DNA of 64,000 nt from positions 20,275,082-20,339,081 of the forward strand of contig CM058230.1 in NCBI GenBank assembly GCA_030180135.1, given 5' to 3'. The position numbers and the translations under genes were made by a program. Shown one piece after another: positions 10,120-21,383 of this stretch; within the stretch, counting starts at the first letter, position 1, and every line of letters begins with the position of its first letter. The notes under the pieces were generated by a model that saw nothing but the letters and a program-made list of their open reading frames with translations, was not told the origin of the DNA and ran no database searches. Origin of the DNA: Orychophragmus violaceus (Eukaryota > Streptophyta > Magnoliopsida > Brassicales > Brassicaceae).

Positions 10120-11462
10120 ATCCAACATAAGTTCGATCTCCTTCCCACAGTCAAGCAAATGACTTAAAACAAGCAGTGAGTGGGAGGCAACCCACTAGTA
10201 TGTCTGTTCTTTCTTTTATTTTTTGTTTTGATTTTGGTTTTTATTTTTATTTTTTTTGGTGTGTTCAAGGCATGAGAACAGTCGGAATCGCCCTGCGTCG
10301 ATCGACACGGTCCTTTGTGTCGATCAACACAGAGGTCATACGTGGATATTAATGATTTACGCCGTATTGATTGAGGTTGAGATAGCGGTTCACTTCAAAC
10401 CGCGGAATGAGCAAACACGACTTGTGTCGATCGATGCGGTCATGAGCATTGATCGACACAAGCCGACGACATGTAAGTATTCTGACTCTTTTCGGAATCT
10501 GTTCATTTTGATTCTTGTTCTCACCGAGCCCAAGCTTCTATAACACTGCAGACAGTGTTGTTTAAGTGTGGGGGAGGTAGCTACTGACGCACCATTTTCT
10601 GTTTTCTTAGAGTCAGTCCATCTATTTTATTGAGTCAAATTGAGTAAGAAACAAGGACTTTTTGAGGAGATTATCACACTCGTAGGAACCTAAGTGACCA
10701 TTGGATGAGTTTGCAGATTATCTATGACTATCAGAAAACCCCACACAGACCAGCCTACTGAGGACACCCATATCTTTTCAGGTATTCAGAGAATTCATTA
10801 CTGACTTCGCACCTAATCTTGACTTAATTTTTCTCACCTGAGAGCTTGGTATACTTTGAGTCGGATTCCTCAGTTCTGACACAGCTTGTAAGTATGGTTC
10901 CCTTCTTGCCTTCCTTAAAGTAAAAAAAAGAGATATAAACTGCGGATTAGCTAGTAGCTTCGAAGTGATCACGGGAGTGGTAGAGACCCCTATTACCTCC
11001 TATGCATTCATGGAATGTGTCCAAAGTACACCCCAATGTGGGAAGAGAACTGATAGAAAAATAAAATTATACCCAATGGGACATATCAGTGCTAAGGAAG
11101 AAAAATGAGAAGAAAGGAACCAGAAAAATATAGTAGAGTGGTCAGGTGCTAACAGAGTAAGAGTCCATGTGTTCTTTGATCGATACTCCCTAGGTGAGAC
11201 CGCACTTAATAGCTTATAGAAGTCAGTAGGATGAATTTGAATACTCTGGATATGATTGTGGAGTTTACTCAGGACAGTTGCTAAGTGAGGGGAAGTACAT
11301 GTTGGTCTTGATGTCTGCAGTTTCATTTTTGTGTGGCTTACTAAGGGGAATCTAAGTGTAGCACTTCGACGATGAAATGAGTTTCTGAAGTTTTCAAACT
11401 TTTTCTCCTGATCTTGGTTTTGTGTGTGCTTGAGGGCAAGCAAAAGCTAAGTGTGGGAGAGT
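10120..11462 (+). other. Athila-2 spacer and 3' non-coding region
   Basis: Carries the shared block gagtgggaggcaacccac, palindromes at 10295-10308, 10317-10330, 10424-10437 and 10446-10459, and polypurine-like motifs near 10566, 11283 and 11449. No coding sequence. Confidence 0.75.
10295..10459 (+). repeat. Two palindrome pairs in the Athila-2 spacer
   Basis: gcgtcgatcgacac and gtgtcgatcaacac (22 bp apart), then gtgtcgatcgatgc and gcattgatcgacac (22 bp apart). Confidence 0.9.
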
Positions 11463-12573
11463 TGATATATCATGGTTTTTAGGGTTTTTTACCATGGTAT
11501 AAGTCTTTGTTATTGAGTCTTTTAATATGTTTCGGAGTCCTTTTATGTGTTTTACAAGTTTAGGTACGTTTGGAGCCTATTTGGACATTATGGCGGAGTT
11601 GAGTGTCAATCGACACGGTATCAGCATCGATCGACACAGAAGCCCATTAGAGATCTCTCGCGAGTTTAATGAAGATTTTTGGAAATTGCAGCTTGGCCCA
11701 GAAGTTTCTCATAATTACAAAGAAGCCCAAAACATGTTTAACTATTATATTAAGGGTTTTAAGCCATTGTTTAGGCTAAGTTTTATTTAGATATTGAGAG
11801 ATTTTGGGGCTGGTTTTGTACTCGAGAGAGAAGAGATTTCGAACCCCTGTTTCTTTACTTCTTTAATGATATTTTGTTTTCTATCCATCATTTCTTTTGT
11901 TTCATCTATCATGTCTGGGTAGTTTACCTGTTAGGTTTAGGGAATCTCATTAGGGATTTCATGGAATTATAGATTAATCAATATGTATGGATTCATACTT
12001 TCTAGTTCTTCATCTAGGGTTTTTCTTAATGCTTATTCTGAATTAGCTACCCAGATTTATGATGTTAGGTTGATTTCCGCAACGACAGTTGGTTAATTAA
12101 CTAGAAAGAACCTAGATAAGCAATTGAACTATTCGAAAAGAAATTTGTCTTAGGGAAATTGTGAACAAAAGAACCTGAGATTAATGCATGCTTAGGATCT
12201 CTAGAACTCGCAACGAAAGTTGGTTTGCTAGGTTGCTAGACATAGATAATACTCGCAATGAAAGTTGGTTTCTTATGCTTCTGTGATTCTAGTTCTAGAA
12301 CAGTTCTTAATCAGATCCCGATTGATTGATTAGCATGCATTCCTGACTTCATGAGAACTCCATTGACTTGACGCTTCACTTGCTTGCTTACAAACCGTTT
12401 GATTTACTTCCCTGCATTATTTACTGCTTTCTTACTACTGCTACCTAGCTTAATTCGACCCTCTATAATCTATCGTAAGATTCTTGAGTCTCTGTGGATT
12501 CGACCCATATATACTACTAGTCACGTCTGTGCACTTGCAGTGTAACTCTAGGGATTAAACTCTGAGCTTATCA
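11463..12573 (+). repeat. 3' LTR of Athila-2 (1111 bp)
   Basis: Starts tgatatatcatgg after aagtgtgggagag and ends gagcttatca. It has a palindrome pair at 11603-11616 and 11624-11637 and a TATA-like ttatattaa about 105 bp further on. The terminal sequences are similar to those of Athila-1, but overall divergence marks a different subfamily copy. Confidence 0.85.
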
Positions 12574-13150
12574 GAGATTCGCCTTAGAATCTTCCCAGAC
12601 ACCTTGTTTCTCTCGGAAACAAAGACCCTAACCATGTTGTCTTCAATAAGCTGAAATGGATGGGATATTTAAACATGAAATTAGTATCACCCCGCAGCCC
12701 GGGAACAGGAGGCTTGGCCCTATTCTGGAAAGACCAAATCTAGCTCCAAATATTATATGAATCCCCAAACCTGATAGATACCAATATTGAAGTCAACAAC
12801 AAGGGTTTTTTTGCTCTTTCATATATGGAGATACAGATAAAAAGAAGAGAAAAAGGGTTGGGAGAAACTCACTTCAGAGGGTGACTTTAGCGACATTATC
12901 AACGATAGTGAAAAAGAGGGAGGCCCTAAGAGAGCAAAAGGATAATATACTGACTTCAGATCATTCATATCCACTCGTGATTTATATGACCTTCCCCATT
13001 CAGGCGACCCCTTATCTTGGAGAGGAGTCAGAGGTACACACGTAGTAAGATGCCGCCTTGATCGAGTTATGGCGAATGGAGAATGGTTTGAGCTCTTCCC
13101 CATGAGCAGAAGCGAATACCTCAGGTTCCAAGGCTCTGACCATAATTGAT
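12574..13150 (+). pseudogene. LINE apurinic-type endonuclease domain, C-terminal part
   Basis: Fragments in alternating frames read LFLSETK, SPGTGGLALFWKDQ, DFSDIINDSEKEGG, LPHSGDPLSWRGVRGTH, VRCRLDRVMANGEW and RFQGSDH. This is the typical order of the plant L1 endonuclease/exonuclease/phosphatase domain, ending in its SDH motif. The N-terminal catalytic part is missing at the Athila-2 junction, and stops and frameshifts disable the rest. Confidence 0.75.
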
Positions 13151-13192
13151 GAAGTGTGGAATGCATCACGAGGAGCTGAGATCAGAGTGTGA

Positions 13193-14821
13193 ATGTCTAG
13201 GGTCCGCCAAGCCCTATTCAAATGGAGCAAAGAGAATAACAGGAAAGCTAATGAGTTAATAGAAGAACTCAAGAAACAACTTGAAAAAGCAATGACGTCT
13301 CCTGTCATCAATGAGAACGATATTTACCAAATCAACTCCAGTTTGAATGAAGATTTTAAGGCTGAGGAGAGCTTCTGGAGACAGAGAAGTCGCCTGCTGT
13401 GGCTCAGACAGGGGGACCGAAATACCAGCTATTTTCACGTTGTAACCAAAGGTAGGAGAAATATCAATAAATTTACTGTGATCGAAAACATGGAAGGAAC
13501 TGGTGTGTTTAAAGAACACCAGATCACCAGAGTCATCACAAACTACGTTGAGAGCATATTTACCTTAGCAGGACCATGTCAAGCCAGTATCATTGATCAA
13601 GCGGTCCAGCATCAGATATTAGAGGAAGAGAACCAAAAGCTTATAGCAGAACCAAATCCCGAGGAAATCAGACTAGCTACCTTTTCCATCCATGCTGATA
13701 ACGCCCTTGGCCCAGATGGCTTTTCATCTAGTTTCTTCCAGGAGAATTGGCAATCATTAGGCCCTATAATCCTTGAAATTCAAGACTTCTTCCTGTCAGG
13801 AGTCCTGCCACAAGATATAAATGAGACTCACATCAGGTTAATTCCTAAAGTGCAGACTCCATGGAAAGTCTCAGACTATAGGCCAATTGCCTTATGTAAT
13901 GTGTATTACAAAATCTTTGCCAAGATCCTAACCAGAAGACTGAAGAAGGTACTACTTAATCTCATCTCTAAAAATCAGTCAGCTTATGTTGCAGGAAGGG
14001 CAATCTCAGATAATGTGCTAATCACACATGAAGTTCTACACTATCTCAAGACTTTTTCTGCCAAGAATGCTTATGACAGACTTGAGTGAGAGTTTATAAA
14101 ACTAGTGATGTAAAAGATGGGTTTTCATGACATATGGATCAACTGGATAATGCAGTGCATCACTACAGTTACCTACTCCTTCCTAATCAATGGATCACCT
14201 AAAGGAAAAGTCTATCCCAAATTCGGCATTAGATAGGGAGATTCATTCTCACCTTACATCTTTATAATCTACAGTGAAATCGTATATGGGCTATGTAATC
14301 AGGCCATGGAGAATGACAGTCTCCAACGCATCATAGTATCCAAGGAAAGCCCTCGAATCAACCATCTTCTCTTCGCATACGACACGATGTTCTTTTGCAG
14401 AACAAATACAGAGCGCATTGAATCACTTCTTAGCATCCTGAAACAGTATAAGCAGGCACCAGGACAAGTTATCAATTGCCAAAAATATTTTGTTACTTTC
14501 TCAAGGAAAGCGCCGCCGGAGCTCAGAAGAAAGGTCAAAAATCTGCTTCAAATACACAGAGAGGGCAGTATAGGGAAATATTTTGGCTTACCTAAACACT
14601 TCGGGAGAAGCAAGAGGGACATGTTCTCATCTATTGTCGATAGAAACCGCCAGAAAGCCCTGAGCTGGTCTTCAAGGTTCCTATCAACAGTAGGCAAGCT
14701 GATAATGCTTAAGAGTGTGCTCTCCCCCAATTCCCTCCTACGCCATGTCTTGTTTCATGCTCCCAGGATCACTCTGCAAGCGTATACAATCAGTTTTAAC
14801 CCGCTTCTAGTGGGACTCTAA
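13193..14821 (+). pseudogene. LINE reverse transcriptase (broken)
   Basis: Open from 13193 to 14089, with stops near 14087-14113 and 14236, then open again to 14821. Motifs visible are SRLLWLRQGDRNTSYFH, GPDGFSSSFFQ, IRLIPKVQTPWKVSDYRPI, LCNVYYKI and KNQSAYVAGRAISDNVL. The catalytic YADD box is changed to FAYD (about 14377-14388), with loss of one aspartate. The downstream part (GKYFGLPKHFGRSKRDMF) belongs to the thumb region. Full-length relatives are a single ORF of roughly 1,300 residues. Confidence 0.85.
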
Positions 14822-14889
14822 CACAAAAAATAAAAAGATTGCTTGGGTAGCGTGGGACAAACTAACAAAGTCAAAAATAGATGGTTGCC

Positions 14890-15712
14890 TAGGTTTTAGA
14901 GATGTACAAAGTTTCAATGAAGCTATGCTGGCAAAGCTAAGCTGGAGGATCATGGAAAATCCTAATAGCCTACTTGCAAGAATTCTAACAAGTAAATACT
15001 ACAATGGCAAAAGTTTCCTAGAATGCTCACCTCATGCGGCTGCTTCGCATGGGTGGAGAGGCATTCTGATGGGCAGAGACCTCATTGCAAAGAATCTGGG
15101 ATGGGCAATAGGTAATGGTGAATCTGTGAGCATATGGCAGGATGCTTAGTTTTCCATTAGAGAGAAGCTATCCCCATGGGACCTGCGACAAAGGAAACCC
15201 AACACATGAAAGTTTCAGACCTCTTCCATGAAAACAAAACAACATGGAACCATGAATTGATTATAGAGATTCTCCCTGCTTATGTATCCAAAATTCTAAA
15301 AATAAAACCAAGCCAGAATAGAACAAAGGACAAGAGGGTTTGGCTGAATCACTCATTAAGATCCTAAACTACAAAGACGGGTTATTATTCTGCGCTAGCT
15401 ACTAATTCAAACGAGATTCAACATCTGAAATCGGGTACATTAAGCTGGACTTATGATATTTGGGCAATTTCCACTCCTCCTAAATTGAAGGTGTTTCTTT
15501 GGAAACCTTCTGTCAATGCCTCGCCAGTAGGTGCTCAGCTAGCTGCAAGACAAATACAAATTGTTCCCACATGTAAGAGATGTGGAGAACTTGAAACAAT
15601 CCCACACTTGCTATTCCACTGTGAATTCGCAAAAGAAGTGTGGAGAAAAGTACCGTTTGTGAAGCCCATTGATTCGTCATGCTTCACTAACTTTACGGCT
15701 GCTTGGCCCTGA
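14890..15712 (+). pseudogene. LINE region between RT and RNase H, with zinc-binding motif
   Basis: Pieces at 14925-15149 (AKLSWRIMENPNSLLARILT), 15176-15367 and 15485-15712. The last contains TCKRCGELETIPHLLFHCEF, the Cys/His pattern of the zinc-binding domain found in plant LINE reverse transcriptases. The pieces are separated by stop codons. Confidence 0.75.
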
Positions 15713-16320
15713 TACGATCGCTCATATGTCTTCCTCATGCAGGTATCAGTTCAAGCCCACTTGCGCCATGGATTTGCTGGAATCTCTGGCGAACTCGTAA
15801 CAATGTCATCTTCAATGATCGAGACTCAACCTACGAATCCCTAATTTCCAAAGCAATTGCTGATGTGAAAGAATGGTCTGATGCTCAGCTATTCGAACCT
15901 AAGCCCACATCTCTAGTCGAAGCCAAGCTAATCACCTCCTCGGACAACGCCTTCACCTGTACATCTGATGCCGCTTGGAGAAAGAATGCAAAGACTGCGG
16001 GCTTAGGTTGGGGATACTACTATCGTGGATCGATCATATCTACCCACTCCGAAGTCGCTGAATTTGTCAATTCTCCCCTGCTCGTGGAAGATTTGGCTCT
16101 TCGTGCAGCAATGGATAAAGTAATCCAGTTGGGTATCTGATATGTTGAATTTGAAGCAGATTCTCTGCTACTCATGAAAGCCTTCTCTTCAGGCTCATCT
16201 TTCTACAAACTCTATGGAGTAATTTCGGACATCATCTCGTATTATCCTTGATTTGATTCTGTTTTTTCCGTTTCATTCCAAGATCCCTCAATGTTGAGAC
16301 TGATCTCTTAGCTAAACGGG
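15703..16320 (+). pseudogene. LINE C-terminal RNase H-like domain
   Basis: 15703-16140 reads WICWNLWRTRNNVIFNDR, then CTSDAAWRKNAKTAGLGWG, and the frame continues past a TGA at 16138-16140 (YVEFEADSLLLMKAF). This is the RNase H-like (RVT_3) domain common at the end of plant L1 proteins. One stop separates the two halves. Confidence 0.75.
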
Positions 16321-16888
16321 CCCTAAGTTTTTTCTTGGCCCATGGACCTTTAGTTTAATCTAATCAAATGCTTCGTGACAAAATAAAAAATACTTGTACA
16401 AAGTCTTCCTACTGACGACTTATTTTCTTTTCGTTGTGTGAGCATAAGATTAAATCAGTTGGAATATAAATGAAAGATTTTTCTGCATCATGTCTCCTTT
16501 TCTAGTTGTTTCGTAACTATGTCTCTTAAGTTCTTTTTTAATGTATAATCTGAAAGGAAATTGATGGGGGGTTTTGATAGTCAAAAATCATTTTGGCTGT
16601 TCTAAGTTACTTACCTGGTAATTGCCCTTGAGGATGATTACCGAGTAGAGGACTTCCTAGTAGAGAATTAATTATCTTGCAAGCAATTGATTTAAATAAT
16701 GAACTTATTTTACCATTCCACTGATTCGGTGATTACTCATTAATACGTTTCCTTGTGTTTCTGATAAATTGTACTAAGAAACCGAAATTAGCATAAGTAT
16801 TAAGAAACCGAAATTAGCATATGTTTAAGCGATATTAAACTGTTTTGACAAATAACTTACAGTAGTATCTCCTAAAATGATTTCACAG

Positions 16889-16980
16889 GTCTCTCCGGAT
16901 TGAGAGGTTTATTGTTTCCAAGAGTGAAGAACCTTGACACGGATTTGCCAACCAGTTTTGAAAGGCTTAACACTTTCAAG
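16889..16980 (+). other. Possible isolated exon
   Basis: A 92-bp open stretch bounded by gatttcacag on the left and aag|gttagc on the right. In one frame it reads LSGLRGLLFPRVKNLDTDLP and on without stops. No neighbouring exon could be found, so it may be a captured gene fragment or chance. Confidence 0.25.
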
Positions 16981-17101
16981 GTTAGCAAAACCACTGTTTT
17001 TGTTAGTCATGATTGACATTTTTTGGGTAGAGACAAATATGAGTTAAAAAGAATAGGTGTTGAATGTGATGAATGAATCAAATGTGTTATGTGCAACTTT
17101 A

Positions 17102-17412
17102 TTTATAGGGTATGTCGAGTGAGTATAAACTTTCGATTTGGAATATATTCGATATATTTTCCCGAAAATCATTTTTAATTGCTTGATAATCAAGTTTAGA
17201 TATTAGGAAAATAATGGTTCGATCCAAATATTTGTTGAGATTTTGTCTAACAAATCGGTTATAGGATATGTCGATAGAGTATATTCATCGATTTCGAATA
17301 TACTCAATATAATTTTTTACCTAAAACAAATTTGAATGGCTTGATAATGAAGTTGTAATATTAGGAAAATAAGTAATATCCTTATATTTGTTGAGATTTT
17401 ATCTAACAAATC
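17102..17412 (+). repeat. Diverged two-copy tandem repeat (~155 bp unit)
   Basis: 17102-17258 and 17259-17412 share the order ataggNtatgtcgA, a run ending in atattcgatat or atactcaatat, ggcttgataat, attaggaaaataa, and tttgttgagattttNtctaa. Confidence 0.65.
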
Positions 17413-19199
17413 GATTTAAATGATAATAACTCAAGTAATTAAGATTGTATATTCATATTGTGTCTTGATACATCTAAATTTTTAAGTTTAGCTAAATTTG
17501 AATGGCGAGTTTTATGGTAACTTTTTGTTTTATGCATTAGCTTTAATGAAATGTTAGTCTAGGTGCCAAACCGATGGTATGTAAATGATGATATATTGAA
17601 TATTTGGTTTGTTTAAAAACTGATACTATGAAAGATTTTTTGTCTATGTCGATTAGATTCTGTTTTTTTTAAGGAAAATAGTTCTTGGATTTTAAAATTT
17701 TTTGAAAGATTGTCAATCGAATATTCTCTTGGTTTTCAAATTTTATGCTTGTAGTTATTTCATTTTTAATACCGGTTTGTGATAATGCAAAAACTTAACG
17801 ATTTCTAATTTGTTGGTTTAAATATCAAAACCAAAAGGATATGAAATCTTCAAAGCACAACCAGCGTGAACTATTGGAACATTACAAACCTTCCCAACAA
17901 AACTGATATGTAAATCTTCCTATTTAAACCGTTTACAAATAGGGTATGAACTAATATCGATCGGGAAACCAAATTCTCATCGCTTGTCAAGGGTAGTTTA
18001 CGATAAAGCAATTTGGTAAGGGTTTGTTATTGATATGAAAACCGGTTTTGGATTAGTAAAATTGTTCTAAATCGAGATGATATGAAGAATAAATCGGTTT
18101 AGCAAGTCTTTTATTTAAATGTCAAACACAAACCAAAAGTAAACCAGTTTGGAGAGGGTACGATTGAATAATAGAATTTGGTCGATGAATATTTTGTTTG
18201 TATGGACTATTATACCCTTAATGAACTACACAAAACAAACAAATAAAAGCAGTGGCAATCCTTGTAAATATATTGAAAAGATTGGACATTCTCTATTTTG
18301 TAGTTCTGCTTTAATAGTATAGATTGAATCAATTCGATCAAACCCATATTTCATATAATCAAATTGTAAATCAATTCGATCTAACCCAGATTCCATTTAA
18401 TCAAATTGATTTGATTAAACAGGTTTCCATATATTCAAATTGATTCAATTTGATTAAACCTAGCTTCTAATAAGATCTATTTTGTGTCAATAAATCCGAA
18501 ATTTTTAAGTTTCAATCGATAATTTTCGAATTACATGGATTGTTATTCTACAGATAAATCGTTAAGACAAAGAGAAGGAAATAACTTAAATACTAAGAAA
18601 CATTTCTATACCTAAAAAAAATTTCCACCAAAAGTATTTCAGATTTGTCAAAGAACAAAAGCAAACAAAGAGAAAATTTTCGAATGAGAATTTACCAGAA
18701 ATGGTCAGATCATGAGAATTTTCCTCCGATCTCAAAGCTTCTCTTATGAACGAAATTTGAAGAAAACTTGGTTTCTGGTCTTCCGAAGAAGAAGATGAAT
18801 GATGGGTTTTTTCTGGTCTTCAGACTCAGCTATTGTTATCAATAGATTAAAACTTTCCGACGGTTTATAAAACCCTAATTCAAGACCATTTTTCTGAAAC
18901 CCAAAATCATTAAATCAAAAGAAACAAACTCAACTCTTTGAATTGTATAGAAGAAATAATCATTTGGGGTTATACGAATTGAAAAACTGAAGAGGAAAGC
19001 TTGAATTTTATCTGAAAAAATCAAACATAAAAGCTTAAATAATTATTAGTAGTTAAAGAGATAATGAAACCGTCGTGAGTAGGTCGTGGTGATAATTGTT
19101 TTTTTCTGAAAAATAACAAATTTTTTTTTTTGAAAAAAAAATCACAAAATGACACGTAAGAAAAATCCAGGTGTCAAAAAGAGAAACTCCCTCTTTCTC

Positions 19200-19960
19200 T
19201 CTAATGACTTCTGATTTATATATATATTAGATTCTTCAAATTCTTCAAAATCTTACCAAAATCACTACCCAAATTATCAAAATCCATTTGAAAATTCCAC
19301 CAAATCTAAAACCCTTCAAATCCTCTAAATACCTAGTCCAATAAGACCTTAATTTTTAGTAAGTTGGTATTTTAGAGAATCTGTACAAATGATTAATTTA
19401 TTAAGCTGAGATTTTAAAGAATTTTTACAAATACCAAATCCAATAACGGAGGATTGCACAAAAAATGTAATCCTCTTAAACCTCTATTCCAATATGCCAC
19501 CCTTAGTGATTTTTTTATATAAATCTCATATTTCTTAAAATCTCCACTAAAATCCTCGAAATCTTCAAAATTTTACTAAAATCACCACCAAAACCTCAAA
19601 AGGCATTTAAAAATTCCAGAAATTTTAAGACCTTCTAAATATTCAAAATGCATTTAGATTTGGTGAAATTTTAAATAGATTTTGAAAATTTTTGTGGTGA
19701 TTTTAGGGGAGAGGGGGTATTTTAATGAATTTTGAAGAAATTTTAAATTATTGAGATTCCACTAATATTGGTTCATGAAATTTTAAAATATAAGTAAAAT
19801 CCATTGTTATTGGTTTAAAGATTTTTAAATTCTATTTCAAATCCTTTGTTATTCAAAATATTTAGTTCTCACTGATTTGATAATTCTATTAAAATTTATT
19901 GTTATTGGGACATAAATTCTCTAAAGTTTTACTCACAAAACTCAACTTTGAAAATATCAT
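19200..19960. repeat. AT-rich fold-back-like block
   Basis: Left phrases such as accaaaatcac, aaaatccatttg and accaaatctaaa reappear as reverse complements on the right (gatttggtgaaat, gattttgaaaatt, ggtgattttag). Similarity is loose. It resembles a decayed MITE or terminal region of a DNA transposon. Confidence 0.35.
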
Positions 19961-20269
19961 ATATGCTCATAAGATTTTTAAAATCAATGTAACAAAAAAA
20001 CACAAACAAAAAGTGTTTTATTCTTTTCTAATGTTAAGAGAACGACAGTAGGAAAGCAAAATTGATATAAAAAAAAAACATTCGAGAATAACTTAAAACA
20101 GTATAATCTATATTCAAGGAAACTCATAAAATATTCTTTAAAAAAATTATTCCCACAAGGACAACCAATAAGACTATGTACAACGGTCAAAATTTTCAAC
20201 ATCATACTTTACATTCCACGTCATCTTCTCTTTCTTCTACATCATTTTCTCTTTCTTCCACATCATAAT

Positions 20270-20661
20270 TCAACACCTATTCGATGTCCTTCCTATATCC
20301 CTCTTGAATTTGTCCAAATAACTTGTCTGGTTCACTTTAAGAAAGCCTAACTGATTTGACAAAATATGATAAGAAGGATATATATCATCGGCTATATAAT
20401 ATGCCATATTATCCGGACGTTGGTTGACGAAGAAGTTTACTCTTGGAGTATTTCCTTGTTCAACATCATCGAACACTGGTGAACGATCTAGAACATTTAC
20501 ATCGTTCAACGTTCCCGGACATCCAAAAAAGGCATGCCAAATCTATAAATTATGGGATGCAACTGCATCAAGAATAACAGTGGTGGTTCCTTTATCTCCC
20601 CGAATAAATTTTCCTTCCCACATTGTAGGACAATTTTTCCATTCACAGTGCATGCAATCAA
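20270..20661 (-). pseudogene. Harbinger transposase, C-terminal fragment
   Basis: On the minus strand, reading away from Copia-1, it continues as CEWKNCPTMW, GDKGTTTVILDAVASHNL, a TAG stop, IWHAFFGCPGTLNDVNVLDR, SPVFDDVEQGNTPRVNF and MAYYIADDIYPSYH. This is the plant Harbinger transposase (DDE) fold; the second catalytic Asp lies in the ADDIYP segment. The stop replaces a conserved Trp before IWHAFF. The family protein is usually about 350-450 residues; here less than half remains. Confidence 0.8.
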
Positions 20662-20928
20662 TTTTGGGATTGTGTCCTGAAATCACATTGTACTTACTCT
20701 AATGATAGTTGTATTGTCGAGATCGGACAATTCATGTGATACTAGGTGGTCATAACGTTTTGCTAGAAGCCGCTTATGACAAATGAGTTGTAGCTCATTG
20801 CTAGTATTATGTGGACTTACAGGGTCACACACCTAAGCAAGCTGGATGCACTTTGTATGGGATTGATCATTGACACATGGTATGTTCAATGTGTATTGGA
20901 TACGCATTGAATTCGAGTTTTAAGAGGT

Positions 20929-20962
20929 GTGTCGATCGACACAGTAGTGTGTCGATCGACAC
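20929..20962 (+). repeat. Palindrome pair in Copia-1 5' LTR
   Basis: Two identical gtgtcgatcgacac 14-mers starting 20 bp apart. The 3' LTR keeps only one (27175-27188); the difference is exactly one 20-bp unit. Confidence 0.95.
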
Positions 20963-21047
20963 AGGCCGGGTTTCGAAACTGATGTTTCGATTTGATGACT
21001 TAAACGAATTGGAATTAGTCCAATGATCGGTTTAGTCATTCCAGGTC

Positions 21048-21056
21048 TATATATAG
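21048..21056 (+). promoter_or_regulatory. Probable TATA box of Copia-1 LTR
   Basis: tatatatag lies 86 bp after the second palindrome and well before the LTR end, an arrangement like that of Copia-2. Confidence 0.55.
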
Positions 21057-21365
21057 GTTTATATGAACGACCTGGAACCTTAGTTGTTGATTTTGGTAGC
21101 CACCTCTCTAAACACAGTTTTCCCAGGAGATCCGATTTCCGGCACTAGCATCCCGGCGGATTCCAGCTTGTGTGCGTGTGGACTACAGTAGAGGCGCAGC
21201 AATTGAGGAGCTCCTGATCTCAATTACTTGTTCATCATTCCGCTGCAAATCACCAGGAAAACACGAGATCATTCCTGATGATTCAATTAAATAAACCCTA
21301 GATCCTAGGCTATCTGGAACTAGTTAGGATTCAATCTGATGATAGAATGGCCTAAGTTCCTACAT

Positions 21366-21383
21366 TGGTATCAGAGCCTTAGG
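21366..21383 (+). other. Primer binding site of Copia-1 (tRNA-iMet type)
   Basis: tggtatcagagccttagg follows the LTR end by one base. Confidence 0.85.

Larger units (their letters stand above)
9772..12573 (+). mobile_element. Athila-2, right part (internal end plus 3' LTR)
   Basis: Contains the post-protease segment, the spacer, the 3' non-coding region and a full 3' LTR. Its left half lies beyond Athila-1, outside the window. Compared with Athila-1 it also lacks the whole ORF-1 region: the spacer at 10140-10500 joins directly to the post-ORF-1 sequence at about 10520. The element is inserted in the endonuclease region of a LINE. Confidence 0.8.
12574..16390 (+). mobile_element. L1-type LINE (non-LTR retrotransposon), 5' part outside window
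   Basis: Contains, in order, an endonuclease tail, reverse transcriptase, a zinc-binding region and an RNase H-like domain, with a short A-rich 3' end (aaaataaaaaa) at 16390. Athila-2 cuts it within the endonuclease region, so the rest should lie left of Athila-2. It is the oldest layer of this nest. Confidence 0.85.
16391..20171. other. AT-rich intergenic stretch with minor repeats
   Basis: No convincing gene or full transposon. It holds a possible short exon (16889-16980), a two-copy tandem repeat (17102-17412), short reiterations of attgatttgattaaac type around 18310-18470, and an AT-rich block with inverted similarity (19200-19960). The rest shows nothing I can name. Confidence 0.6.
20662..21364 (+). 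repeat. 5' LTR of Copia-1 (703 bp)
   Basis: Starts ttttgggattgtgtcc, the expected TG start being mutated, and ends ttcctaca. It carries two palindromes (20929-20942 and 20949-20962) and a TATA box tatatatag at 21048-21056. Confidence 0.9.
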
